This document shows positions 23,501-33,622 of a DNA stretch of 64,000 nucleotides, in pieces. The stretch covers positions 39,514,900-39,578,899 of the forward strand of contig CM057149.1 of NCBI GenBank assembly GCA_029964075.1. Direction: 5' to 3'. The translations under genes were made by a program, and so were the position numbers. Under the pieces are notes generated by a model. That model saw nothing but the letters and a program-made list of their open reading frames with translations, was not told the origin of the DNA and searched no databases. Position 1 is the stretch's first letter; each line of letters opens with the position of its first letter. The DNA is from Patiria pectinifera. Lineage: Eukaryota > Echinodermata > Asteroidea > Valvatida > Asterinidae.

Positions 23501-26500
23501 TATTAGGAAATCGGAAGAATGCAGCCGCCATTGTGAAGGAATGTTTCGTTGCTGCCATTCGCTGTTTTCCTGTTCCCAGTGTTTTGTTCCATCTCACGAT
23601 CTTAATATTTTCACTGGCGTCCAGTTGATTTTTTTTTCTTTCTGAATGTGGTTGGTCTTTAATTTTCACTTTTTTGGAAACATCATTTTAAACGGAAACA
23701 AAAGATAATTTCGAAAATGTTTGGTTGTTCATATGTTGCTTCATTTTTTTATCATGCATTTTGTGTGCACTAGCGTTGAGCGCTCTTTGGGCATGTATGA
23801 TTCCATGCACGCCCATCAAAGCTCAGACTGCAAAAACGAGCTGCACGTATTGTCTCGGGTAACTTCGATTATATCAATACGCATGGTGAAGACATCATTA
23901 AGGATCTTTCTTGGCAAACCTTAGAACAAAGAAGAGAGTTTTACTTAGCTTATTTAATGTGTTCATGGGCTCGCACCTATGGTAGACTATGTAATGACAT
24001 TAAAATGTTCTTTGATAGACACGGTATTAACACAAGCAATGCTGATTCTTTAAATGTGTTTTTTCCTATAAGCCAAATGTTGAATGATTCAAACAATCAT
24101 TTAAGCAGGTGCTAAAATTTGGAACAATATTGCACACAAATACCGCGCCATGGGTATAGTACTTTGGTTGCTAATGGTATAGTACTTTGGTTGCTACGAG
24201 TATAGTAATTTTGGCCGTGCACTGAAAGATAGCACAAATTAATATAAATATATTGTTGTAATAAATGATAAATAAATAAATAAAAGAGCTGATCAATTGC
24301 AAATAAACTGGATTAGTGGAAGAAAAAGGCATTAAATGTTACAAGCTTTCGAAGACATCGACAGTTAGCAGTTAATTGATAAAATATTGTAACGTCGTCT
24401 TGCAATATATGGAGCATGCAATTTGCCATTGGGTGAAGACAAACAAAGGAGTCTGTAGCTGATCATGTCAATATTGCGTACAAAAACCAACAGCATTGTC
24501 AGCGAGGTAATAGGTGCTTCTCAGTTCATCGGGTTTTGCCTTTTGTATCTCATCAAAGTTAAGTCATTGAAGGGTGCTTTTCTCTGCAACATCGGTTGCG
24601 AGATAGGTGATTTTCGGTTCATTTAATGGCCGTTTTGTAAGTATTGTATCAAAGAAGTACTCTTGAGTATGGTTCATAATTATAGACCTACAGTTACTTT
24701 GAAATTCTGGTTATAATGCAAGCCGATATTAAGCATTATTTGTGAGATTTAGGTTAGCTGGCTATTATCAATTGAAAGCTGTATGGTTTATTATCAATTG
24801 AAAGCTGTATGGTTTTCCTGACTACCTCAATATTCCAACAGATCTTAAGTACTACATCAATCCATCAACTTGCAGAAATGATACCATATGGCAAGTATAC
24901 CATAGAGCGTAATTGAAGATTTGTTTTGAAACATATGGTGCTGGAATTGTTTTGTCAACATATCAAAAATTTTAATTTGTAAAGGAGCTAGGTGTAGTTT
25001 CGTGTCGTCTGTCTTTCAGACCAAATTTTAATATCCCCCGTTAGATTCAGACACAAAACCAGGCCAATTTGATTAAACTCGCCCAAAGCCAAAATTGAAG
25101 ACTGAATCACGTGTGGTTTTTTTTCCTCGATGACCGTAAGACAGCCTTTCTACACCTCTTCCCTAGACGTGTTATCTGTGGGCGAAGAGGTGCAGGGAGA
25201 GATAATTGCTATATCTCGGTCCCTTGAACTAAAGCAAACCCCCTCACTCACACGTGCGCCCGCCCGCTCCTCTCGCAGAAGAAGGGCCATAATTGGAGTT
25301 CAATGCAATAAGATGAACAAGTCATAACTCCGCGCAGTGCAGGCAACATCTCACCGTATCTGGGTAGATGCATGCCCTCGCACACTCGCAGTATACAGGT
25401 GGAAGGATGCCTGGTTATCATTTAATCTTCGCGGTAATATGTCAAGTTTATCTCTCGTCATTATCAACTTCCCACTTCCCCACGCTAGCTGCGAAAGGCC
25501 AATCTCTATCGCCTCATCATATTTACATGTTATCGTGGTTGTGCTTTGTGGGATGACGTCGAATGCAGTAACAAGAAGGGAGCGCCCGCGCAAATCGTGG
25601 CTTGCCTCGTTGTTGTCAAGTCTGCTGACATTCGAGGTTAACTCGAATGATTACATTGCTGAAAGTTATGACGATTCGTCATGGATAAACAAACGAGAGG
25701 AACAGGTTGTGACGTCACGGATGGAGAAGTAGCCGCGGGTTTCTTACAGCCTTAAAGGGTACCAGTGGCGTATAAAATCCTATAATTAAAATCCTAAACA
25801 TATGTACTGAATTCCATCGGGTATTTTCACGAACTAAGCTTGCTTCAATGACAGTAAAGCATGAGGGTCCCAAATTATGGCATTCACTGGATACGTCATT
25901 AAAAAATATTTGTAGTCAATCATTATTTAAACATAAATATAAGGCGCACTTGCTGAATAATTACTTATAATTACTTAATCATGTATAACGGGTTTACTAC
26001 TCGTCAGGGTACTCGTCATGTTCATGTTCCCTTGTAGTACATTGTCTGGTGTATCTGTATGTGTCATGTGTTTGTAGTTTGTGCATGTGTGTTAAATGTA
26101 ATTGTTGTAACTCACATTAAATGAACAAATCAAATTAACTTTTTTAATTACAAATGTGGGGTCACTACTCGACAAGCCTTGCTTTTTAGAGACCCCCATC
26201 CACATTATTATGATCTTATGATTTTCTCTGCATATTGTTCTGTATTGTTATGTGGTAAATAAAGTAAGATTGATTGATAAGATTGATTGATTGAATCGAA
26301 AAACATGATTCTGTCCCAACGATTATTGACAGCACAAAATTGAAATGGATGAATTTCTTGAGACTATTCATTATTAAGAAACGGTGAGAAGTAACGAATT
26401 GCCAAACACTATTTTGTATAATGGCAGCTGGTTGGTGCAGCCACTACGATTCCTTGCTCAAACGATGTGCCTGATGTTTCGATTATATCAGAATATGTTC

Positions 26501-29500
26501 TTGTTAATTAATTTCCGCAGTTCGTAATTTCAGTTTCCTTCCCAGTGCACGACCGAAATTCGTGCACAGGCAGTTACTCGTTACTGCCAGCATTTTGTTG
26601 CGGAAAATAAAATGAAGAAAGAAGTCATGGAGCCTGAAGTAAGTGAGGCTGTTTCGAATGACATTTGAACAGTGTCTGCTTGCAATTTAATGAACTGAGG
26701 GGTGAAGTGAATTGATTGGTTCCTATGTTACTTTTCTCTTGCTTGATGCCGGAAACGACATAGTAAAAAGACTTCCTGTTCTATGATATGTTCCAGGAAT
26801 GCGTGTCCCGACGAAAATGACCAGGAGTCGTTAGATTTCGACTCGATCCTACCTGATCGAACCTACGTTTCGAATTGCAAAATATGTAGGTATAAAGGAA
26901 ACGAAAACCTGATCGATTGAAAGTGAGGGACGGGTGACGACGCACCGTCTGCAGTCTCAACCATGACTTCGAGGATTTCAACGTAAACACTCGAGACTAC
27001 TAGATTGACCGAGGCAACGCCTGCAGGGGTTGAGTGATTGACTAACCAAACCTGGGACATGAAGCACGTATACGTCCGACTGGTCGACAGTCCTTACAAA
27101 CAGACTGAGTGATCGACGGAATGATTGACTTGTAGAGGGTTAAGACGGTTCAATGCACAGAGTCAGTGTATAGAGAGGCTGTATGTATGCATTTGCATGC
27201 AAAAAAATGCAGGCTTAAGGCGCCGCCACTACTCGAAGATTTGATTGCTCATATCCAAGTGGTTGTCGCAATCGAAAGCATTATATTTTTGTTTGTTTGG
27301 GGGGGGGATTAATGGACTTTAAGAAAAAAAATCTAACTGGTTGAGATGAATAAAACACTTAGTGGTCCCATCGCAGATGAAATGTATCCTGTTAATTCAA
27401 AGTATCGATTTCCTGCACGTCAATTATTGTTCTGATGCAATTCGATGCATTATCACAGTGAATTTTTTGGCCCGAGAGCTATACTTACCATCAGCAACTT
27501 CAACTTATCTTTTTGTAAAGAAATTGAGAAGCAAATGCCGTTTTTTCAATGTTTACTTCATCTAACATCAACAGCACCTGCGCTAATCCCTAGGCTAACG
27601 ACGCAGCCCCAGGTTTCCAGATGCGCCTAAATCCACTAAGTACACCGATTAGCATATTAGTATAAAGCCAGCATATATGATACTTTTTCGCTATTCGCAC
27701 AGATGATTTGCTACGTCGAGGGTAACGCGGTCCGCGCCGCTCGGGTCTGCGGGATCGCATTACGGTGGTTCCCTGGAGGGCACGCGAATGCCCGTCGGTA
27801 TAGCTAGTATTACTGACGACATCTTTTTGTAATTTGCTCCACTCATAATGTAATGTACGCTGCAAAGTCCATTTTACAACTTGCCTTTCGATAAAACTGC
27901 TCCACATAACACGATTACCTTTCCTTATATACAGGTATACATACCTTACAGGGGAAATCATGTATATATCCCAGACGCAGGGAAATTTCTAGGCGACATC
28001 CAAATTGAAACTAGAAATTGCAAGTTCAGAGCACGAACTGAATATCGGAGGTAAAATTGGATGCCGGGTGTTGTGTGCAGAGTGGAAATCAGCCGTGAAT
28101 TCTTGCAGCAAGCGTCTGTGCAGTGCAGTAAGCGTTGTTGAAAAAAATGAGAAATGCTCCTCGGTAAAAATTAATTTTATGTCCAAACATGACCAAGGTC
28201 GCTCTGATAGAAACACTTTATTGCCAATTGTGGTGCCTTGTGACATCTACAACGCTGACCAATAGTAAGCAAATGCAAATAAATAGATTACCACACCGCG
28301 TTTAACAGGCTGAAGGACCTCGGTGTTTGATTCCACAATAATACGGTATTCACAGTACAAATAATCCAACAGTAGCAGATCCATTGCGAGTCTACTCAAG
28401 TCTAATCTACCTTAGGATATTTTTTACATCGGATATTTTTTACATCAGATATTTTGTAACATGTATTTATCACTTCGTTTCCTTCAAATAGCCAAGTGTA
28501 CACGTGCATTGTCACAGACTACCGGTACCTCATACAAATGTGTAACATGGAGCGGGATAGACTTGATCAGTATCATACCAATCGTTATAATCAAGTCATG
28601 TTTTTGGCTTGAAGCAAAATTATGACCAGACACATCTCGCATAAACAATTTAAGACAGTTTGGTTGATGTCATGCCGTATAATGCCTGAAGGACATTATA
28701 TCGCTCTGACGCTCCTGTCCTTTCACCTAAATAAGGAGTCGGAGTGGAATTTCCTCGTGTTTTCTTCCAATTATTTTTTTTCGCGGGTTTTTAGACCCTC
28801 CTGTAATCAGCGAATATAATTATAGCAATGTATTTTCTTGATGTCAAAAGATGTATTTTCTTGATGTCAATTTTTTTGCATTCACTGAATCCACCTTATA
28901 GTAAAGCCCGTTAGCAATGTTGTTCACACTGTATACATGTAGTTATGATAGTTTTACAAATGTGTTATAATAGATGCTCAACAATAATGCATTAATCCAA
29001 TATGCTTTATTGTATTGCATTGTATTGTATTGTATCGTATCGTATCGTATCGTATCGTATCGTATCGTATCGCATTGTATTGTATTTGTAATGCATTGTA
29101 TTTATACATAAGTTTGTAGTCATTATTATTGTATGCAGGGCCCCAATGAAAACCAGTTTTAAACTGTTTGAGCATACCCTGGGTAAAGTGTAATGAAATA
29201 AACTAAATATTGTTTTATTTTTTAAATTTACATGACACCAGCTGTTACATATTCCGCGCTTCAAAGGATCTGCAAACTGCTACAGTACACAAAGAATTCC
29301 TTCCGGATTTGTTTTTGTTTCTGCTTAAATTTCTATCAAGGTTCCTGCAACTTTCTTCATCGATTGATAAGAATGAGTAAAGCGGATGACGTCAGTCTCA
29401 AGAAACCTTCACCTGGTCGTCAAGAAGACTCTCGTTACGTCCGCATGGCTGACATCGTCAATGTCTGATAGTGTCACAAGGATTTCGTCATGCTTGCAAA

Positions 29501-32500
29501 GTACAGTTTTTAACCTAATAATTCATATCTTGTGATTGGAGTATAATACTGAATTACAGGTAGTTTATGTTTAAATTGAAAGCAATAGAAGCAGATGTGA
29601 AGTAGGCATTGTTTGGATGCAAAGAATCCGCATAAGAGCTTAATTAAGTCTTCAAATGAAGTACTTCCAACAAACAAGAAATGTTTTCATTTTGATATGT
29701 TTAATTGAATCACCAATTATTAGTCACCTAAAAGAACTATAGGGCATGACGTGAAAGGGGAATATGTAAGCTGTGGCTTAATCTATTAGTGAAAATAATG
29801 TTGGGTCTATAAGCATCGTTGCAACAAGAGAATGTTCCTCTCCAATGATATATTTGCTCCCAATTTAACAGATTTAGAATGCTTGAATGGAAATAGGCGA
29901 CCCAGGTAGTCATAGAAAATCGCCGAGAGAGCGCGCGACCTTTTCATCCATTTATCAGTGACAAGATCAAGGTCTCCTTGCATGTCTAAAACACGGAGGA
30001 GAAACTTCAACAAACAGCCTTCTGACTCGCCAAATATTTGTGCGTGAAGCAGAAATGAGAAAACAAACACTGTCAGTCACTAATCGTTCACGCTAAAAAT
30101 TATTGTACAGGAAAAAAAAATCGCCATATGTCGTCTGCCCCCAGGATATATTATATGCGACCTATGTGTTGTGACGACGATTGAAAGCATTATAGGAAGC
30201 TATATGACACACACGTCCCCTAAGGGGCACAGCTGGAGTGTCATAACCGCGAGTTTGACACAATAGCCATCATAATAACGATGGGGAAGCTTCTCATGTT
30301 TTGACAAGACCATGGGAATGTTTTCCTGCCGTTTGACGTCGTCATTGGCTTTGACACACATGTAGAAAAAAAAACTCATGTGTTTAGGGCAACAAGGGCC
30401 CTATGCGTATCGATATACGGCAGAGAACTAATGAATGCCTGAAAACACTCGCGTTCATTTTTTTTCTATAATTATTTGAAGTTAAAGAAAATAGTCCAGA
30501 CTATTTTATTTCCATACAATTTGTCTTCGGCAATGTAAGTTTATTTGGCGGATGGATTTGAAAATTTAATTTAACACAATATGTAACTTTAAATCTTTTG
30601 CCTGAATGAAGGACCATCTGATGATGGCAATTCAATGATAGTAGACATTGCACCAATGAACTTCGATTCCGAATGCATGTTATGTAGAGTTTGTTACCAA
30701 CATATTCAGTTACTTATAGTGATCGGTTGGACGGGTATTTCGCCCCCCGTTCGGTGTGCATACGTAAAGTGCTGTCTTGCAGGTTTCCTAAATTTTGTAA
30801 TATCGATTGACATTAAGAGGCTGAACCTACATACAGATGTCGAAATTGATTCGTTTGGTTGAAATGGTGCACGTCTGTTTGCGATCAACACAACATAACA
30901 AACTAATCAAAATGTTCACAATATCAAGCGCAGAAGTTGTTCTTTGTTATCCAAATGTTTTGGGAATGTATAGAAACGAAAATCAATTTCGTCGTCGCAT
31001 GGAGCATCTAAAACAAACCCCGATAATACAGATATATGAGATAATTCCTATTTTTCAGTATGTCATTGTCATACACCTCAATCATTGCGCACGTGATATT
31101 GCACACGCAATATTGGCGGAAGCAATTGGTTCGATTGACGGTTATACTCACACCAAAATTAAACGAAAATTACACAAATGGCACTGAGAGTTTAATTTTT
31201 AAACTTTAATCTGCCAATGTTCTTTACAAGAACGTACACCAGCTTCAGCAATGAAGAATACATAACAGACACTGTAGATACATTCGGCATGTTGTCTAAT
31301 GTCACCGTCAATATTTAATAATTGATGAGATGTTTAGAGTTTTATAAAAAAAAAAAAAAAGTTCAAGACCTGACGAAAGTGCAGATATCTCAGATGGATT
31401 TGTAGTATTAATGTGTTAAGTACTCCAGCAATGGACACAATTTTTATTTATTGATGTATATATGCTAAGTAACATTATAGCCCTCTTCGTTAATGTACTT
31501 GTCATTATCGACTGAGCATAAGTTATTAGTTACGCAACAGGGCGATTACTCACAGCTGAACGCAATACAACTAAGTTTAAAAACAACTACAATTTTTAAA
31601 AGACTTGTATGTAATTGAACACTGCCGTCATTCGTCTTGCATCAAAACCCCGTTTTGCGTAAAAAAATTTTGTGGCAAGCTCTATACTTTCATGTTTCGA
31701 TAAATATATAATAATTTTCCTTTTAAGAAACTGGGCCTGGGCCTATTACCACTTGTGCAATCAACCGTAAAGCATTAAACTTGGAATTACATTAACATCA
31801 TCCTGAATAATTACTTCTTAACGTTATTTTTCAAATTGTTGTAAATATGGCAGCCGATTAGACCGTTGGCGCTCCACCATCAATTATATCGCTTTGCTTC
31901 ATTACAAGGCTATTGAAATAATTTTAATCAGGTAATTTTTTTCAACATGTCAAAAGGAGGGCCTAGACAGTACGCGGCCTGCCACCATGGCCTATCTCGC
32001 ATTCGTTTGTCAGTGATGAATTGTGCTATCCGTTCCTACTACATTGGATGGGAAGGTTTTTTTCGGGTACTCCATCGTTATTATCGTACCTTGGATACCT
32101 GAAGGTATTGAGGCCTAATGTGACTGTTATACCAAAAATGGATGTATGTATTGCCTGAAACATACCAATCATGGCTCTTCCATGTTCAATATGTGACAAA
32201 ATCCCACAAAATGAGTTAAAGGAGTTTTTGACTAGCAACTTTTCATGCGCGTTACAGAGCACATTCAGCTTTTAATTTCGATATCGGTTTGCAGCAAAAT
32301 AAATGATGAATATTATGACTGCGGATGAAAACTTGGCACGCTCTTATTGATTTCAATCGTGGGAGATTTGTTTCAGAGCATGTATTACTAACAGGTATGC
32401 CGGGCGACTTTAGTATCATTTTGTTGGAGGGAGTCCATTAGGCCAAACAAATAGTTCTGCTTCCGGTTTCCCTACCTATACCCTTTTCTAACAGCCCCTA

Positions 32501-33622
32501 CCCTAATTTGGAAAACCCCGCGTTGTGTCTGCCTAACCTCTGCATCGGATGATACTGGTATATTTGGGCTTCGCTTAAAAAGCCAAATAATTGAGTTTCA
32601 GTTCTGATAAAGAAATCAGTGAACAATATAGCATAATTTTGTAAACAGACAAAAAGGGAGGTGAGTAAGAAAGATTATTGTTGCTAAATGGTTGGTTTGG
32701 TGTTGTAATCTTTGAAGCCTGAATCTAGGAGCCCAGAATAAGCTTTCTGATACACTACATGTATTGCAAGGTTACTATAGAAATGGCAAGATGGTAATGT
32801 GTTCTTACTAATGTGTTCCGTGAGTCTACGGTCGATACTTAGATTTTGCGCAGAAAGTATTTGATTCAGTGATGTCAATCGTGACCATTCGTATATGTGA
32901 CATATCCCTTTCATAATGACGAAAACTGAAATAAGGTCATATTCAGTTTGAGGTTATATGACATTTATATTGCATCCATTTGAGGGACGTGTTTAACCTT
33001 ATGTTTCTACGAGTCACCGATGGAATAGTAGAGATATTGATTTCCTCTTTGACTTTTTGAAGGATGTATTGCTTGTTTTTAACGACAGACAGACAAACAA
33101 AGTTTGCTTTGCCCACTTCCAATTAAGTAAGTGAATTCCCTAAATGTGAGGTTTCTTACACATTTTTCTTCTGATCGACTGTGATCAACGTCTCTGTTCA
33201 GACTTGGAAGACTGTATTGCAAATCACAATACCAAATCAGATTAATTAAATCAAATTGTTAACATCAACTGAAACCTACCTGAAAATGAATCCACACACA
33301 AATTGATGTCAGTCCTGAACGTCTGGTTCTCCGGGCAGCGACAAGTACATGGATATTCCCTTAGATCACACCGGAGCCTGACCGCCCGAGCCTGCCGGCA
33401 CAGATCACCACACCGCGGGCAGGCACTGGTCAAAGCGTCACCATCGTCTCGCCGCGTAACGTTCACCCAGAACTTATCTCCCGTACATCTGCTGAGACTG
33501 GCCTCATCAAAGGGCGACCCTTGCTGCTGCTCCTGCTGCTGCTGTTGCTGGTCGCTGCGAGCTGACATAAGGGGCAGACCGAGGATCATCGTCAGAGGCA
33601 GCAGGGTGGATGATACCAGCAT
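4838..33622 (-). CDS. Eight-exon single-pass type I membrane protein, family not recognised
   Basis: Coding exons in transcript order are 33622-33280, 10136-9895, 9588-9462, 8811-8668, 7634-7514, 7072-6991, 6421-6143 and 5578-4838. Every junction has GT/AG sites and the phases (1,0,1,1,2,0,0) match, giving 2079 nt, or 692 residues plus stop. The protein has a signal peptide (about 1-22), a Gln-rich spacer, a Cys-rich segment with ten Cys in the first 120 residues, at least seven N-glycosylation sequons, a transmembrane helix (about 297-319) and a 370-residue tail with SPT repeats. The tail ends Cys-Thr-Asp-Val, which fits a class I PDZ ligand. The start is the Met just before the hydrophobic signal; an in-frame Met 14 codons upstream (33664) would put a polar stretch first. 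The last donor (AAG/GTCGGA) is weak. A surface receptor or adhesion role is inferred from architecture only. Confidence 0.8.
6143..6421 (-). CDS. Exon 7 of the membrane protein: charged, low-complexity cytoplasmic segment
   Basis: The exon is 279 nt, exactly 93 codons and phase 0 on both sides, so skipping it would keep the frame. It starts DVYDMPMIRF, then runs through acidic (GGGEEDE), lysine-rich and poly-Ser tracts typical of disordered tails. The acceptor TTTTCTCCACAG is strong. The donor AAAG/GTCGGA is the weakest in the gene, and read-through would add about 17 residues before a stop. Confidence 0.7.
6991..7072 (-). CDS. Exon 6 of the membrane protein: basic juxtamembrane cytoplasmic segment
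   Basis: This 82-nt exon restores the phase between exons 5 and 7; joining 5 directly to 7 would give a stop after a few codons. It encodes 28 residues beginning with a shared Lys and KRGSEKQF, rich in Lys, Arg, Ser and Thr. The acceptor is ATATCACAG and the donor TTAATG/GTAAGA. Confidence 0.7.
7514..7634 (-). CDS. Exon 5 of the membrane protein: transmembrane helix
   Basis: After a short acidic stretch (MTDEEYKQLE) comes a hydrophobic segment of about 23 residues, MLVTAVCLSVALLLCVWLTC plus FAL. The stop-transfer EKR follows, which places the next exons in the cytoplasm. The donor AA/GTGAGT is strong, phase 2. The acceptor is TTTTGAAG; a second AG nine bases downstream stays in frame, so NAGNAG-like variation is possible. 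Confidence 0.8.
7903..8266. mobile_element. MITE of 364 bp with terminal inverted repeats, in an intron
   Basis: The ends are inverted copies of each other: GGCC, an A-rich run, then GTCGGTCTCTGGTCAG on the left (to 7937), and its complement on the right (8235-8266). Both ends are flanked by TAA, a possible target duplication. The interior has four CACCAA-headed subrepeats (about 8050-8140). No transposase frame is present. It sits between exons 4 and 5 of the membrane-protein gene. Confidence 0.7.
8005..8018. promoter_or_regulatory. CTCF-like motif, copy 2, inside the intronic MITE
   Basis: The same AGCGCCCTCTATT sequence as near 2378 occurs in the left half of the MITE. It could have been carried there by the element. 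Confidence 0.2.
8668..8811 (-). CDS. Exon 4 of the membrane protein: Ser/Thr/Pro-rich juxtamembrane stalk
   Basis: The exon encodes residues 238-285. It has no Cys, is rich in Ser, Thr, Pro, Gly and Val, and carries the sequons NST and NYT, as expected of a flexible and possibly O-glycosylated stalk before the membrane. The acceptor is TTGTTACAG and the donor is AAAG/GTGGGC, phase 1. The frame stays open upstream of the acceptor, so a longer alternative 5' end is possible. One CTCF-like motif overlaps this exon. Confidence 0.7.
8722..8735. promoter_or_regulatory. CTCF-like motif, copy 3, overlapping exon 4
   Basis: AGCGCCCTCTGTTG lies inside coding exon 4. The match may be coincidental because the bases also encode protein. 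Confidence 0.2.
9462..9588 (-). CDS. Exon 3 of the membrane protein: ectodomain
   Basis: The exon begins at CTTCAG/TGGACG and ends at GGCT/GTGAGT, phase 1. It encodes residues 196-237, including the regular pattern SGYILNLEISC and a second Cys ten residues later, possibly a disulfide-linked beta hairpin. It has no sequon. Confidence 0.75.
9895..10136 (-). CDS. Exon 2 of the membrane protein: ectodomain
   Basis: The acceptor follows a T-rich tract ending CTTTCAG and the donor is CTCTGG/GTAAGA. The 242 nt complete the split Asp codon and encode residues 115-195. They carry three Cys and the sequons NDT, NGS and NIT. The text around LDSLNITEDAGLWKVALD looks like beta-strand ectodomain sequence, but I cannot assign a fold. 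Confidence 0.75.
11731..11769. other. GC-rich hairpin
   Basis: GGGAC pairs with GTCCC and, inside it, TCACGC with GCGTGA, around a nine-base loop. Another short GC inverted pair (CACCCC/GGGGTG) lies just upstream. No known RNA family was recognised. Confidence 0.3.
12504..12606 (+). mobile_element. SINE family A, 3' part only
   Basis: It shares with the fuller copy about 70 bp downstream the tail GGGAGGTAACACAC, a CAGTGTTTAAACGTCGGTGA-like block, GGGCAAAACC and CACCCCGACGCAAAT. The tRNA-like head is missing or too degraded to see. Confidence 0.6.
12672..12852 (+). mobile_element. tRNA-derived SINE, family A
   Basis: The head has an A-box-like GGTCGAGTGGTAAGACG and a perfect B box GGTTCGAGTCC, spaced as in a tRNA gene. 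The tail runs through CGTCGGTGAAGGGCAAAACC to CCCCGACGCAAATTCATCTT. Related copies or fragments occur at 12504, 41325-41780, 48541 and 58190. Confidence 0.75.
14413..14652. mobile_element. piggyBac-type MITE
   Basis: Perfect 13-bp terminal inverted repeats (CCCTAAAAGGGCC and its complement) are flanked on both sides by TTAA, the hallmark target site of piggyBac transposases. The 240-bp interior is non-coding, with further inverted GGCGGAATCC blocks and C-runs. Confidence 0.8.
17416..17681. repeat. C/G-run-rich repeat with (CA)n tract
   Basis: GCGGCGTAGCCGGGTGG opens a stretch with several C-runs of 8-10 and ends in an alternating CA tract (17662-17681). GCGGCGTAGCC resembles the ends of abundant DNA-transposon repeats in marine animals, but I cannot define both termini. 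Confidence 0.35.
18602..19041. repeat. Exact 220-bp tandem duplication
   Basis: Bases 18602-18821 are repeated immediately at 18822-19041, with no difference found on reading both copies. The unit contains the inverted TTTTTTATTAAAAAA and the inverted TACATGCACGATGTACG. It is non-coding. Confidence 0.9.
21008..21169. repeat. Fold-back hairpin A
   Basis: Two arms of about 73-75 bp (21008-21080 and 21095-21169) are near-perfect complements around GAGGCGAAGCCGAG. The arms carry GGGAGGAATATTATCGC and its complement. Confidence 0.8.
21415..21576. repeat. Fold-back hairpin B
   Basis: The arms contain AAAACTAGCCTCC, GATCCATGGACCATTCTATT and their complements, with GAGGCGAAGCCGAG at the turn. The arm sequence differs from hairpin A except at the ends and loop. 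Confidence 0.8.
22406..22566. repeat. Fold-back hairpin C
   Basis: The same arm sequence as hairpin B, in the opposite orientation, with CTCGGCTTCGACTCG at the turn. B and C are thus themselves an inverted pair flanking about 0.8 kb. Confidence 0.8.
23770..24132 (+). pseudogene. Non-LTR retrotransposon remnant, 3' end of reverse transcriptase frame
   Basis: One frame reads LQKRAARIVSG, then DLSWQTLEQRRE and a Phe/Leu-rich end. This matches the region after the polymerase domain in CR1/Jockey-like LINEs. A frameshift near 24108 moves the closing GAKIWNNI into the next frame. The element is then cut off at about 24133 by a fold-back-family fragment. An in-frame stop lies upstream of the QKRAAR block. 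It is inactive. Confidence 0.75.
24133..24240 (+). mobile_element. Fold-back-family fragment
   Basis: It begins GCACACAAATACCGCG, as in the cluster at 21-22 kb. Then come two full and one partial copies of GGTATAGTACTTTGGTTGCT and the block GGCCGTGCACTGAAAGATAG. The same blocks, inverted, are at 22120-22215. Confidence 0.65.
24766..24817. repeat. Short tandem duplication, 26-bp unit
   Basis: ATTATCAATTGAAAGCTGTA with the following TGGTTT occurs twice in a row. Confidence 0.7.
25780..26300 (+). pseudogene. LINE 3' end with downstream tail, 5'-truncated
   Basis: A frame ending at a TAA near 25970 reads RTKLASMTVKHEGPKLWHSL, then SLFKHKYKAHLLNNY, a typical C-terminus of CR1/Rex-like LINE ORF2. 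The 3' UTR ends in AATAAA followed by a GATT-type short repeat (26268-26295), a usual LINE tail. It is a second family, distinct from the copy at 23.8 kb. Confidence 0.7.
28427..28473. repeat. Short tandem repeat, about 16-bp unit
   Basis: GGATATTTTTTACATC occurs twice, followed by a third, diverged unit. Confidence 0.75.
29012..29087. repeat. (CGTAT)n microsatellite
   Basis: About a dozen 5-bp units, with TGTAT variants at the flanks and a pure CGTAT core. Confidence 0.9.
33280..33622 (-). CDS. Exon 1: signal peptide, polyQ spacer and Cys-rich module
   Basis: This exon encodes residues 1-114. The hydrophobic leader starts MLVSSTLLPLTMILGLPLM and should be cleaved near residue 22. A CAG/CAA-type tract then gives six Gln, Glu, three Gln, a likely length-variable spacer. 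The remainder carries nine Cys, including CPRC and CTCRC clusters, and the sequons NVT and NQT. The donor TTTTCAG/GTAGGT is strong and leaves phase 1. The frame remains open upstream to a Met at 33664. Confidence 0.75.

Larger units (their letters stand above)
10137..33279 (-). other. Intron 1 of the membrane-protein gene, about 23 kb
   Basis: No further exon was found with confidence, and exons 1 and 2 join in phase directly. Contents are SINE copies near 12.5-12.9 kb, a piggyBac-type MITE at 14.4 kb, a C-rich repeat at 17.4-17.7 kb, a tandem duplication at 18.6-19.0 kb, the fold-back cluster at 20.9-22.6 kb, LINE 3' ends at 23.8 and 25.8 kb and an (ATACG)n tract at 29.0 kb. The stretches 15-17.3, 19.1-20.9, 26.4-29.0 and 29.1-33.2 kb show nothing I can name. 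Confidence 0.65.

Noticed and set aside
25337..25732. Plus-strand frame of 131 residues
   Set aside because: No domain, no convincing splice sites, and an overlapping minus-strand frame of similar quality.
27590..27961. Minus-strand frame with Arg-rich text inside intron 1
   Set aside because: It lies in a locally GC-richer patch, but no good splice-site pair or domain was seen, and exons 1 and 2 join in phase without it.
30837..31187. Plus-strand frame of 116 residues
   Set aside because: AT-rich, no recognisable domain, signal or splice boundary.
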